Of a DNA stretch of 64,000 nt, positions 10,401 to 20,275 are shown piece after piece (position 1 is the stretch's first letter; each line of letters opens with the position of its first letter). The notes below the pieces were generated by a model that worked only from the letters and a program-made list of their open reading frames with translations, was not told where the DNA came from and searched no databases. The stretch is from Saturnia japonica. Lineage: Eukaryota; Arthropoda; Insecta; Lepidoptera; Saturniidae. The stretch covers positions 9,858,001 to 9,922,000 of the forward strand of contig CM065307.1 in NCBI GenBank assembly GCA_033032175.1, given 5' to 3'. A program made the translations under genes and the position numbers.

Positions 10401-13400
10401 ATGCTGTGCGTAAGCTGATTGAGGAAGATCGACATGTGACATACCGCGAAATTCAGGCATCTTTAGACATTGGCATGAGTCAAATACAAATAATCTTGCA
10501 TGAACAATTAGGTGTAAAAAAGTTGTTTTCCCGATGGATACCGCATTCGCTCTGTGAAGAGCAAAAAGCAGCTCGCGTTACTTGGTGCGTAAGAACTCTC
10601 GAAAGATTCCACGCAGGATCCTCAAATGCTGTATACAACATCGTATCAGGTGACGAATCCTGGATATACGCGTACGAACCCGAAACAAAAAACCAGTCAC
10701 GAGTTTGGGTGTTCGAAAATGAGTTAAAGCCAACAAAAATTATTCGTTCATGGAGTGGTGCAAAAAAAATGGTGGCCACGTTTATCTCCAAATCCGGCCA
10801 TGTTACGGCTATTTCTCTTGAGGGACAAAGAACAGTTAATGCAGAATGGTATGCTAGCATTTGTTTGCCACAGGTCATTCCTGAACTCCGTAAAGAGAAC
10901 GGCAACCGCCGCATCATCCTCCATCACGATAATGCGAGTTCTCACACCGCGCACAGAACAAAGGAGTTTTTAGAGCAAGAAAACATAGAATTATTACACC
11001 ATCCGCCGTACAGCCCCGACCTAAGCCCTAATGATTTCTATACTTTCCCTAAAATAAAGAATAAATTGCGTGGACAGAGATTTTCATCACCTGAAGAAGC
11101 TGTGGACGCCTACAAAACGGCCATTTTGGAGACCCCAACTTCCGAATAGAATGGTTGCTTCAATGATTGGTTCCATCGTATGGAAAAATGTGTAAAATTT
11201 CGCGGAGAATACTTCGAAAAGCAATAAATACATTTTTAAATAGTAATGTTGTGTCACTTCCTTGATTCCCGAAATTTTCAGTGACGCCCTCGTATATGAA
11301 GTACCGAACGTCAGAAAATACCTATACTTCCGATTTTTTTCTCATTTGAAGACAAAACAAAATATTGCCTACCAATATCACCAGTTACCGGCCGGCCCGG
11401 GCCCTAAATTAACTCCGTGAGCTACTTATTGCTCAACTTCAGTTTGCTCGAAACTGTGCTTCATGGACTATGGAAGCCTAGAAAAAAGTATTGTTTTCTG
11501 ATGAAGCTAGAATCTCTTTCAGTGGAGAGGGACGACGCCGGCGAGTATTGCAAAGACCACGAGAACGCTACGGGAGTGTGTTTCGAAGAAGTCACTCCAT
11601 ATGGCGAAGGCTCCGTTATGTTTTGGGCAGCAATTAATTCGACGGAGCGTACGGATTTAGCCTTCATAGAAAACGGAACATTACACATGTACTTACACCG
11701 GTACATAACTGAAGTCCTAATTCCACATGCACAACCCACATTGACTGCTCTTGAGGAAGATTCCATTTTTATGGACGACAAAGCTCGCCCTCACCTTTCT
11801 AGTGACATAGAAGCGTACATGCAGGAAGCTGGGATTCATTGTTTAGATACCTAAAAAACATAACCGGCGAACTGTGGGTGTACATTATAATACACCTCTG
11901 CCTAACCCATCGGGGATACAGGCGTGATGGTATGTTTATAATAATATTATGTATTGTTTTACTCAAAGAACTTTATCAGTTGAGCAGCTTCGACTTATAT
12001 TATATTGTAGATTAATAAAGTATTCTGAATATTGAATAATAAAAAAACTAGTCCGCCGCCACCAGATTTCTTTGTTGGATAAATTTCATTAAAGTCAAAA
12101 TAAAAATTGTGCAGTTGGTTAAAGTGCACTTTTTATTTTTCTCTCAAAACGGTTTCAGTAGAGGAGTCAAAAATGTATAACCTAATGTATATGTTAGCAT
12201 AAAAGAAGATATTCTGAATCCTAAATACAAATCATCATCATCATCATTTCAGCCGCAGGACGTCCACTGCTGAACATAGGCCTCCCCCATAGATCTCCAG
12301 AGCGACCGATCTTGTGCGGCCTGCACCCAACGGCTCCAAATACAAATACCCGTGCCTAATCATTTGACGCCGCAACCGTTACGCCCTTGTTTATTTTTAT
12401 TTGCGGTTTACAGTAGCCTAATCTGCAATAGCAAGTACATCAACTATTTTGCTATATATCAAAATTAAAATAAAAAAGGTTAATTTGATTTTAAGAAAAA
12501 AAAATTATGCAATCCGATTGGTCAACATTTTCACAGCTCCGCTTCAGTGGACAGGCAGCCTTATTGTTCTTGAAATGTAGGTACTCCGTGGGTATATAAT
12601 ATTTCGGTCCGTAATAATTCAGTTCCTCCGACCGATTATGACATATAGCTGCGTTGTATTCGCACATATGTCAAGACATAATTGGAAACGTTTACAAACC
12701 ATCCAGAATAGGTTTCTTCACCGCCTTACCGGCGCTCCTCAGTATGTTCGTGTGGAAGATCTCCATAGAGATATGGACCTTCCTTCGATACATGCCTATG
12801 CCAAACACTTCTCTCGCTCTTATTTCGACACCGCGTCGAACCACGCGAATCCTTTAATCAAAGCGGCAGCTTCATATGTTCCCGACCCCAATGCCTGCCG
12901 GAGTAAACGCCGGCCTCGTAATATCTTCACTGACGCGTTTGACCAAATCGAAACAGCAAACGCGTTCTATTCCACCGCCTATCCAAACAGAGCGTGCCAC
13001 CGCCCACGCCCGCGTAACCACCGTTCTCTCCGCAGAGGACGAGTGGTCAACTTCGCTCCCGCACACCCGTCACGTCTACCCTCTCTAGCGACAACCCAAG
13101 CCTAGGTCCTTTCCTAGGTGTGAAGCCCTTGGGTCAGGCAGCCGCCCGCGCGATACAAGTGACACTATACGTGCAACACTTAGCTACCCACACACAACAT
13201 TACACACGTATGAACACACACACGTGCACACCACACAGGTACATAGGTTCTGTAAGGGACCTTTTTTTTTCTTTTTTTGCGCTAGTTAGACTAATGCGCT
13301 AGTTAGTGTAGAAAAACCATTCCGATCACTAAATACACATACGCATGGTTCCCTCCTTCCTCCCAGGCAGAGGGGAACGTGCATATGAGTATATGTTATA

Positions 13401-13850
13401 ATAGTTAGCTCGAACTTTCTTAGGATTAGGAAATTAGGTAGATCGCGACCTTTTCGCATTCGCGACGACCGCCCGAGCCGAGGTTCGGCCACTCTGGCAC
13501 CCTCGTGCGGGTCGTCAAAAACTTTCGCGGCTGAGTGCCCTACGCGCTCGCCCCCAAGTCCGGTGAAGCTGTAAAAGCCGCAGCGGCTCTGTTTTTGGAT
13601 AGGCCCCCTAAAGCTAACAGTGTAGTCAGTTCAAAAAAAAAAATCAAAATAGTTCAGTTATTACACAGAGTTATTAATAAAGTATTTTAATTAAGCAATT
13701 TCTTTAAAAGTTGTCTAGGTAAATTATATAAATGCATTACTAAATTGTTTTTTTTTTTTATAGAAAATTTCTGAAGTCATGTGGCCACAAGAATCCTATA
13801 TGACGCCGAAAGTGCTATATACTTTGTATCGTAAATTGATAAGAAAATAA
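4499..13850 (+). CDS. Multi-exon gene with armadillo-like N-terminus and Myb-like C-terminus (TERB1-like candidate)
   Basis: Five exons join in phase: 4499-4620 (after TATTTCAG, before GTAATT), 6472-6613, 6696-6747 (52 nt, before GTAAGC), 6823-7935 (before GTAAGT) and 13764-13850, ending in TAA. The first three encode amphipathic helices resembling armadillo repeats (NLLQYCPYLQLFNTVVQTSA; MGQWATVILNHTDSC). The 371-residue fourth exon is Asn/Lys/Ser-rich and mostly disordered-looking. Its end joins the last exon to give LTLGINLYGCDFKKISEVMW then YMTPKVLYTLYRKLIRK, which has the spacing of a Myb/SANT-like domain. Helical repeats, a long linker and a C-terminal Myb suggest TERB1, the meiotic telomere-bouquet protein. 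This is inference and I would not transfer the name. The real start lies upstream and was not found. Introns 4621-6471 and 7936-13763 are filled with transposons. AATAAA at 13846-13851 overlaps the stop codon. Confidence 0.6.
4965..5240 (-). mobile_element. RTE-type non-LTR retrotransposon 3' end
   Basis: The reverse complement encodes the RTE C-terminal signature RRAMERAMLEVSLRDRIRNE followed by a KWQWVEQISR-like stretch, and ends in the typical CAGCTGTGGACGTCTTTTGG and TAGATGG tail. This is a 5'-truncated copy whose upstream boundary abuts the Ty3 fragment at a C-run (5241-5250). Confidence 0.75.
5241..6361 (-). mobile_element. Ty3/gypsy retrotransposon pol fragment (RT and RNase H), broken
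   Basis: The minus strand encodes a Ty3-type reverse transcriptase (6361-5774: IDYRALNAITIRDRYPLPNI, SLDMAQSYHQV, VPFGLANAPSVF, FLDDLL in place of the usual YxDD, YLGHKIS) and an RNase H domain (to about 5245: YFSRVTTREEYFYHSYELET, IVTDCTAVRATLTKRDLIPR). A single-base loss near 5550 shifts the frame between the palm/connection and RNase H, and another break lies near 5780. Gag, protease, integrase and LTRs are absent. Both ends are truncated; the downstream end is fused to an RTE tail. It sits in an intron of the plus-strand gene. Confidence 0.85.
8025..8489 (+). mobile_element. Helitron-like short interspersed repeat, family A, full-length copy
   Basis: It starts TCTATACAATTAATAAAATT and ends GTGAGCGAAGCCACAGGCAC then AGCCAGT, with an internal GGGTTCCGC segment. 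Other copies lie at 39920-40255, 42010-42285 and 63285-63757 (all inverted). The termini (5' TC, 3' CTAGT-like) resemble non-autonomous Helitron-like elements of Lepidoptera. No coding capacity. Confidence 0.6.
8498..8728. mobile_element. Fold-back MITE with 79-bp inverted arms
   Basis: Bases 8498-8576 pair with the reverse complement of 8650-8728 with few mismatches, around a 73-bp loop. The element abuts the 3' end of the Helitron-like repeat. Superfamily unknown. Confidence 0.7.
8729..10005. other. Intron sequence with unclassified repeat-like stretches
   Basis: 8770-9010 carries ACTCGACTTCAATG-type text that looks interspersed in character. From 9010 to 10005 no gene, exon or recognised repeat was found. 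Confidence 0.4.
10006..11292 (+). mobile_element. Full-length mariner transposon (DD34D)
   Basis: The 1287-bp element is flanked by TA on both sides (10004-10005 and 11293-11294). Imperfect terminal inverted repeats share the TTCGGGAAT-type core: the left begins GGCTGCACTAAAAGTATCGG, and the right, inverted, reads CGAGGGCGTCACTGAAAATT. The size is canonical for mariner. It lies in the last intron of the plus-strand gene, in sense orientation. Confidence 0.9.
10175..11149 (+). CDS. Mariner transposase, one nonsense codon before the C-terminus
   Basis: 324 residues precede a TAG. The frame then continues open for 25 codons (NGCFNDWFHRMEKCVKFRGE then YFEKQ) to the natural stop at 11227, so the full reading is about 350 residues, the usual mariner length. 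The N-terminal HTH region includes GLTQKQCFDRMISAFGDEAP and TIYRWFAEFQRG. The catalytic triad is present: VSGDESWIYAYEPE (D1), ILHHDNASSHT (D2) and YSPDLSPNDF (D3), with 34 residues between D2 and D3. The linker motif GRPKTA is present. Apart from the TAG no break was seen, so this is a recently active copy that has probably lost function, unless readthrough or C-terminal dispensability applies. Confidence 0.92.
   Translation: MELTRENSRAMIYYDFRSGLTQKQCFDRMISAFGDEAPSKTTIYRWFAEFQRGRVKHSDDPRQGRPKTAVNQENVDAVRKLIEEDRHVTYREIQASLDIGMSQIQIILHEQLGVKKLFSRWIPHSLCEEQKAARVTWCVRTLERFHAGSSNAVYNIVSGDESWIYAYEPETKNQSRVWVFENELKPTKIIRSWSGAKKMVATFISKSGHVTAISLEGQRTVNAEWYASICLPQVIPELRKENGNRRIILHHDNASSHTAHRTKEFLEQENIELLHHPPYSPDLSPNDFYTFPKIKNKLRGQRFSSPEEAVDAYKTAILETPTSE
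11345..11852 (+). pseudogene. Tc1-like transposase fragment
   Basis: The frames encode LIAQLQFARNCASWT, a disrupted FSDEARISFSG (first catalytic Asp), GEGSVMFWAAINSTERTDLA, FIENGTLHMYLHRYITEVLI and IFMDDKARPH (second Asp), as in Tc1-family transposases. The element is shifted in frame near 11500 and ends where the SINE fragment starts. The N-terminal DNA-binding part and the third Asp are missing. Confidence 0.85.
11858..11945 (+). mobile_element. SINE 3' fragment
   Basis: It matches the body of the SINE at 3703-3955 (CCGGCGAACTGTGGGTGTAC, then ACACCTCTGCCTAACCC). The tRNA-like head is missing. It directly follows the Tc1-like fragment. Confidence 0.7.
12236..12345 (-). mobile_element. RTE retrotransposon 3' end with ATC-repeat tail
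   Basis: (ATC)n at 12230-12246 followed by CAGCCGCAGGACGTCCACTG and GAACATAGGCCTCCCCC is the inverted 3' terminus typical of lepidopteran RTE copies; 4965-5040 has the same end. Only about 110 bp remain. Confidence 0.75.
12598..13643 (+). mobile_element. Jockey-clade LINE, 5'-truncated copy (ORF2 C-terminus plus 3' UTR)
   Basis: Bases 12638-13105 encode the Jockey post-RT region (RLQTIQNRFLHRLTGAPQYV, then DLHRDMDLPSIHAYAKHFSR, YFDTASNHANPLI). A ~540-bp GC-richer 3' UTR follows, ending AAGCTGTAAAAGCCGCAGCG ... CTAACAGTGTAGTCAGTTC and a short poly(A) at 13634-13643. This copy defines the family whose other pieces lie at 18985, 21364, 21950, 23075, 25037, 38676 and 61740, all on the plus strand. 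Confidence 0.85.
13764..13850 (+). CDS. Last exon of the plus-strand gene (Myb-like end)
   Basis: A strong polypyrimidine tract and TATAG precede 28 codons (ISEVMWPQESYMTPKVLYTL then YRKLIRK) and a TAA. The entry phase 0 matches the donor at 7935, 5.8 kb upstream. The cleavage signal AATAAA overlaps the stop codon, so the 3' UTR must be very short or use another signal. Confidence 0.75.
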   Translation, partial: KISEVMWPQESYMTPKVLYTLYRKLIRK

Positions 13851-13944
13851 AAGCTATCTCCATAACTAAATAATTACTCTTTTATTTTATTTATATATAA
13901 TTCATTAGCGCATAATATGTTTTTTTTTTTTTATATCATAACTG

Positions 13945-16900
13945 TTACAATTTACTATACATAGATTCGTGACGAACCATATCTCTTGTAATATCTCCAA
14001 CTGTTGGTGTCCCTGAACAAATAACGTATGGTCATTATGCGAATTATATAGACGATTATTATAAAATTATCATGCTTGGTAGTATTATAGATACAAAAAT
14101 ATCAAAATTATCTAAACAATCTTTTTTTCACAAAGTATGAGCAGTATGACATAATTTTGTAACGGCGTAGGAGGTAAAGAATCATGATCAACTACCTGCA
14201 ATTTGAAAAGCATATTGCAATTCAGTACGAAGTATACTAAGCACTCTTTGTACACCAGCTTGACCACCGACTGCAAGTCCCCACAAGGCGGGTCGACCAA
14301 CGAACACCTTTAAAATAATTAAGTATTATTAATTATTATAGTTAAGCCTCTTAACAAGGTAAGTAACTCAGATTTCGGTAAAGCATTATTTACACGATCA
14401 TAACGGATTTAGTTCTCTTTAGATACTTGATGGTGAGATTGTTTGAACTAGTGTCGCATAACAGCGGTAACTACCAGAATACAAAGCTCTTGTAAACAGT
14501 GTAGTTAGTTTTCATTTCGTCCTGTATTTACCACGTCGAAAGCATTGCTCACTTCCTGGTCTGAAAACTCTAACTGTCAACGCGTTTTATTATGATCGAT
14601 TTGTCATGTATACAATATGACAAATAATGGCAAAATCGGGCATGAGTACTTTACTACTATTATTATTTTACCGATTACTTACTTTATATTACAGGCAAAT
14701 GACCAAGGTTTGGGTCTATGAAATATTATTTGATATAGGTACATGAAAAAACAGTAGGTAGTTAATAAAGAAATTATCTATACCCTAAACTTGAGGACTA
14801 GTCCAAAACTTTATACAATTTGAAATCCCCTATCACAATTTTTAAGTAAAATTTATTACCATTTTAGCACCAAGGGCTAGTGCTTTATATACGTCTGTTC
14901 CGGTAGTGATTCCACCATCGAGATAAACTTCTACGTCATAATTTTTAACAGCTTCTAAAATTTCAGGCAATGCTTCTATCTGAAAAAGTAGGTGGTTTAA
15001 TAAATTCTTAGGATAAACCATTAGGTACCTACACGTTCTTTCGTAAACTCAGTGGAACAGGTTTTGGAGAGACTTTTAAAGAGATTTATTTGGCATAATG
15101 ATTACCAATCATTTTTCACAATTATTCTCTCTCTTTATTAATTTTATGTACATATTTATTAATTATTAGACTAGCAGTAAATCCATAATTTATTCTTTGA
15201 GAGGTATTTCACTAAAGTGAATTTATTCAGTGCCAGTTAATTTTGTTCTGCATGTACCTATCTAGTTAAAAGAAAATCTTATCGAAGCTATATGTATATT
15301 ACGCAAAATCTATACTAATATTATAAAGCCGAAAAGTTTGTTTGTTTGGTTGAACGCGCTAATCTCAGGAAGTACTGGTTAGAATAGAAAAATTATTTTA
15401 GTGTTGAATAGCCCATTTATCGAGGAAGGTTATAGGCTATATAACATCACGTTACAACTAATAGAAGCGGAGCATCAATGAGAAATGTTGCAAAAACGGG
15501 GATAATTTATTCCTTTTGAAAGTTTCCTTTGCGTGCGCTGCGTAAAGTTGCACAACAATAATTTTTTAACAGAATTGTTTCTCTTGAAAAGTTCTATAAA
15601 GAAGTCCGCGATGGCATAATATGTCTATCTTTTAAGGTAGATGCAATTTAACCTTTTTTATGGTAATAAAATTTGTTCTAAAATAATGCATTATTTATCC
15701 ATTATATAATCCTTATCGAAATAAATACGTTATTCATCACAAGTATTGAATTTTGGACAGAATTGCCCTTTATATAATGTGATTTCAATGAGTATCTTAG
15801 GAGATATCACAGTTTTAAAATAACTGCGCAGTAAAATAATAATCAAGTACCGCGCGTACATTTCAGCGGAATGGTGTAGCAAGCAGGCGGCACTTATAAA
15901 TTGTATTGTAGGTGCCTACGACAGTTGTTATTTGTCTCTGCCTACGTCCCACTCTCTCTAACCCTCTCTCTCTCATGTGACGCAGACGAAGTTGCGCGGG
16001 TCAGGTAGTATGATATAAATATGCAATTACAGTGGCCGGAACCCCATCTAGTTGCCTAGCGCCATGGTTAGAAACTAATATCGCTGTACAGCCAGCCTCA
16101 ACAGCTTTTATAGCATCGTCTCCACGAAGAATTCCTTTTGCTACAATAGGCAGCTTTGTTAACCTGTAAAAAAATATATTATCAAACAAGAACCTGCAAT
16201 AAAGGTCTATTATTAAAATAATGTATAGTCTTTATTACCCTTTCAGCCATTTAACATCATCCCACGTTAATGATTTGTCAAATAAGCTTTGGACATATTC
16301 GTTCAAGCCACTACCTTCAGAAGTAGTATTTATTTTTGTAGAGAGGTGCCCATCGAAATTTGCAAACCTGTAAATGACATAATATAAAATCGGGGGAGAT
16401 CATAAACTTACATTACATTTTACTTTTAAATAGTTACCGCAGATGTCCCGGTAAAGTAAATTTATTTCGTATATCATCACGTCGCAATCCAAAAAGTGGG
16501 GTATCAACAGTTAATACTATTGCTTTAAATCCAGCTTCCTCTGCCCTCAAAACTAAGTTTTTTGTAACTTCCCTAAAATCAAAGGAAGATATTTTATTAT
16601 TTGAATGCAATTCGTTCTAGGGTACCTGTTTAATTTACTAACCTATCATTATAAATATATAGTTGGAACCATTTAATCGCATCCGGCGCTGCGTTTGCCA
16701 CTTCTTCTATGGAACTCGTAGCGATAGTGCTCAAGGTAAAAATAATACCCTCTGCGGCTGCGGCTGTATATTATTATTTTTGTTAATACTTTTATGCAAC
16801 AAATAAATATGTAACATAAGTTTAAAAAGAAAATATTACCTCTTGCATTAGCTAGTTCTCCTTCTGAATGAGCCATTCTCTGCATCGCAGTCGGGGAAAT

Positions 16901-17242
16901 ACCAATGGGCATCGAGACGTCATGCCCTAATACTGTTGTTCGAAGATCGAAACTAGCCACGCCGAGCATACATTTTGGGCGAATTCGCAATCTGTATTTC
17001 ATACAATAATGAAAAGGTGTTCGTTATTATTTTACTAGCACTTTATAAATTATTTAATACTTAATTTCAGGAAGAGTTCTGCGTAACTACCAAATAAATA
17101 TACGTTACTTTTGGAAAGCTTTTCTGTTTTCGGCTAACGTAAATTCGTCTGTTGCGCCGCTCTTATAGTAATCACGCGCTGGTTTCGGCAACAAAGCGAT
17201 CGCGGCATCTTCTATTTCCGTGACACTGATATATTTTTCCAT
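13945..17242 (-). CDS. Hao: (S)-2-hydroxy-acid (glycolate) oxidase, complete, nine exons
   Basis: FMN-dependent peroxisomal oxidase that converts glycolate and other 2-hydroxy acids to 2-oxo acids plus H2O2. Coding exons, 5' to 3': 17242-17109, 16991-16840, 16763-16643, 16572-16438, 16367-16239, 16163-16031, 14979-14860, 14307-14196, 14012-13945. All have GT/AG borders and matching phases, giving 367 residues, the usual family length. Visible motifs: [13 protein letters not shown] (substrate Tyr), [30 protein letters not shown] (Tyr), [11 protein letters not shown] (catalytic-site Lys), [12 protein letters not shown] (catalytic His and substrate Arg), [10 protein letters not shown] and [20 protein letters not shown] (FMN phosphate). 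The C-terminus MYSKL is a PTS1 peroxisomal signal. It converges with the plus-strand gene. Intron 6 carries a Helitron-like repeat. No break was seen; this looks functional. Confidence 0.93.
15308..16011 (+). mobile_element. Lep1/MINE-type Helitron-like repeat
   Basis: It begins CTATACTAATATTATAAAGC, then a GTTT microsatellite, GAACGCGCTAATCTCAGGAA and GGTTATAGGCTATATAACAT, and ends GACGAAGTTGCGCGGGTCAG then GTAGT. This is the organisation of the abundant lepidopteran short Helitron-like repeats. The central part is diverged and contains a CTCT microsatellite (15950-15975). It lies inside Hao intron 6. Confidence 0.65.
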
Positions 17243-17471
17243 GATAAAGCGGAACAAATTTTACCATAAAATGAAATGAAAATCAGCACTATATACAGAC
17301 AAATGCGTAAATAAATGATTCTTGTAAGTAGCTAAATTATCGTAAAGATACGTATTAGGCCACAGGTCATTCGGAATAAACAAGCGTTTCAATGTTATCG
17401 ATATATTTTTTATATAACTTGTAAATTTATCTCGAATTGATCACGTTTTACATATTCTCTTTCTGTTCTTT

Positions 17472-17790
17472 TAGGGTTCCGGTCCTCAAAAGGAAAAGGA
17501 AACCCTTATAAGATCACTTCGTTGTCCGTCTGTCAGTCTGTCTGTAAAGACTCTGTTTCTCAGAAGAGCGTGAAGATATAAAGTAGAAAATAATATCAAA
17601 ATCTCTGGACTGCAGACTGGACTCAGGACTTGAATCTATGAAAAAATCACATTTCTAAGTAAACGCAATCAAAAGATACGGCTGTTTATATCGCATTAAT
17701 AACGTAATATTTTTAATTATGACGTTGAAGATAAAAATGGTTCTTGCAAGTCAACCTTAGGAGATAGGCATATATGCCATCGCGTACTTT
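17472..17790 (-). repeat. Interspersed repeat, GGGTTCCG family, partial
   Basis: GGGTTCCGGTCCTCAAAAGG and CACTTCGTTGTCCGTCTGTC, then AACGCAATCAAAAGATACGG, match in inverted orientation the copy at 28178-28668. It lies just upstream of Hao. Confidence 0.55.
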
Positions 17791-18834
17791 TATTTTAGTT
17801 TTTTGAAGAGCTACAATTCTTTAGTAAGTACATAATTTTGATGTGTCTCATAAGCATAAGGTTTAGTCAGCGTAAGCCATGTAATTGCCCGTAAATCATT
17901 TTTTGATCATATTTTCAATATTTGAATTTTCTCTATTAAACAAAAACATTAATATTATAGTGAAAACCGCATTAAAACCAGTTTCTTAGTATAAGAGATC
18001 TAAGAGTAAATATGGAAAACGACTTTACTTTATACTAGGTGTTTATAGGTATTTCAATATTGATTATAATATTATAACCATTGGTTGTGAGTGATGTGAT
18101 GATAACAAATAATATATGAATTAAATAAATGATGAAGCTATAGAAAAAATGTTTGGTGTTCATTACACTATTAGGGGTTTTTCGGTAAACAACTGATGCT
18201 ATTGACACCTTTAATTTCGGTCACGTATGTCTTATAGTTGGGCAAAAACAGTAGGTAAGTATAAATAGTTGTTCAAGTATAATTTTTATTGTTTTTCGAT
18301 TACTTTATACGCTTGTAATTTTAGAATTTTATAATCTACGAAAATAGTAAATTCAGACTAGCGTTTAAAAATTGGTGTCGTTAATGATTAGGGGTAGAAA
18401 ATCTAGTTCTTTTATGAACAATAATACTTATGTATTAAAAAAATAACACTCATATTCTTGTCCTTATTTCTCCTAACTTGGTAATCAATCCTCACTATGA
18501 CGATTATTGCTGACGTTATCAAATCAGTAGGTAATTATTTCGTTTTACAAACTGCCTTGAGATGATTTCAGTATTCTAACAAAATGGTGGCTAGCATTGA
18601 ACATACAAATTTAAAATAAAATTTAGAACCAGTAACAGTTTAGTTAATAATAAGTAACAATTTACATATTTTGTAATTTAGCATAATTAAAGTTCTTGCT
18701 CAAAGTGACGTTAATAACACTGTTTTAATAAACTACCGCGGGAATTTTGAGATATCACAGAATTCACGGTCTATACTGTTATTTTTATTTACTTGTGCAC
18801 GAAGTTACATATATGCTAATAAAATGCAAAAAAG
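17791..18834. other. AT-rich intergenic DNA upstream of Hao
   Basis: No gene or clear repeat. The Hao promoter should lie at 17243 and above, but no convincing core motif was identified. Confidence 0.4.
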
Positions 18835-18975
18835 TTTTTTTTTTGTTAAAACACGCTAATCTCTGAAAATACCAGTAGGATTCGAAAAAAAATTTTTTTT
18901 TGATAGCCAAACTCACGAGAAATAGTATAGGCTATATAACATTAGACTACAATTCCCAATAAGGCTTCAATTTTA
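18835..18975 (+). repeat. Fragment of Lep1-like Helitron repeat
   Basis: AAAACACGCTAATCTCTGAA and ATAGTATAGGCTATATAACA match the internal part of the 15308-16011 repeat. Confidence 0.5.
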
Positions 18976-18984
18976 ATAGTTCAT

Positions 18985-19898
18985 GTGTCGCCGTAGTTCA
19001 GGGACCACTCTGGTTCATCCGGCGCCCCAGTACTTATAAACGACCGCGCTAAAGGCTGTATCTGGGGGCGGCACTCTCATTTATTACAAACGATCGTTAT
19101 ATTGTACGCCGGTAGATCCTCCGATACTTACCAATATGGAAGTATCCGTGTGTAGACTAGGAATGACCGACCACCCGTCCATAACGTTAGTCTCAGTTTA
19201 TCTCTCGCCGAGGAAAGAGCCTCTCAGGTCTGACCTAGAAAAGCTACTTTCGCTCGGTGAATCGGTCATTATAGCGGGTGACCTCAATTGTGGACACACT
19301 TCGTTTGGCAATTGGGGAGACTCCAGTAATGGGGTTAAACTCGAAGAGCTAACGAACGTGCTAAACTTTGATGTCATAGCGCCACCCACTCCCACCCACT
19401 TTCAAGACAACTGTATGCCGACAGTGCTTGATGTAGCTCTCATTAAAGGTATCGCGCTTCGGTTACGACTCATTCGGGTCGTACACGAGCTCGACTCCGA
19501 CCACCGTCCGGTCATCATGCAGCTAGGTCAACCAGACGACTCTAGCCCTCCTTCGGTCCAAGTGGTTGACTATGCCAAGCTAAAACATTATCTTGCGGAC
19601 AGGCCGTCCTCGTCCAGCTTAGATAGGATCCCGGACGTATTGGGGTCCGTTGCGGACGTAGATCTCGCGATCGATTCCCTGGTCGACCACCTGCAGGCCG
19701 GCATCGGAGAGGCCTCGAGAGAGGTCGAGCCGAGGTCCGGCTACTTTGGCACCCTCGTGCGAGTCGTCCACAAAACTTTCGCGGCTGAGTGCCCTTTGCG
19801 CTCGCCCCCAAGTCCGGTGAAGCTGTAAAAGCCGCAGCGGCTTTAGGGCCCCTAAGGCTAACAGTGTAGTCAGTTCTAAAAAAAAAAAAAAAAAAAAA
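18985..19898 (+). mobile_element. Internally deleted Jockey LINE (endonuclease joined to 3' UTR)
   Basis: Bases 19136-19723 encode the C-terminal part of an apurinic-like (EEP) endonuclease: LVSVYLSPRKEPLRSDLEKL, VIIAGDLNCGHTSFG (catalytic Asp/Asn), FDVIAPPTPTHF, VLDVALIKG and VHELDSDHRPVIM (catalytic His). At about 19725-19734 the sequence jumps to the family 3' UTR (as at 13475-13643), losing the RT and C-terminal domains, and ends in a poly(A) at 19880-19898. The frame happens to stay open across the junction to 19828. Upstream 18985-19135 is degenerate endonuclease sequence. Confidence 0.85.
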
Positions 19899-20275
19899 AG
19901 GCTGTATCTTGACATCGAAATACGCGTATACTGTATACTTTCTCCATCATCAGAAGTGGGATAGACCTGTTCACCAATAGTGGTGACTTGCTTAAAATTA
20001 TCCTTTAGATTCAGGGTTGAAATATACCGTCGATAATATCTGCGGACACTTTTTAAAAGAAAAACTAAAAATAAAAATTTTGCTGGTTTTGTTTATTTTC
20101 GGTTAACAGAGGAGTAATGCTGTACTTGGGCACCTGTCTGGTGTGCACCTTGAATGCATCACGCTACTGTGGACGGTTGAAACGGCTGATTAAACCCGTA
20201 CTCGAAGTTACAAACAGTCTGCGAATGAGACTGAGTCCCGTGACTAAATTTTAGTATTCCGTTTACTTTGTCCTG
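19899..20275. other. Unassigned stretch between Jockey poly(A) and the repeat array
   Basis: No gene or recognised repeat was seen. Confidence 0.4.
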
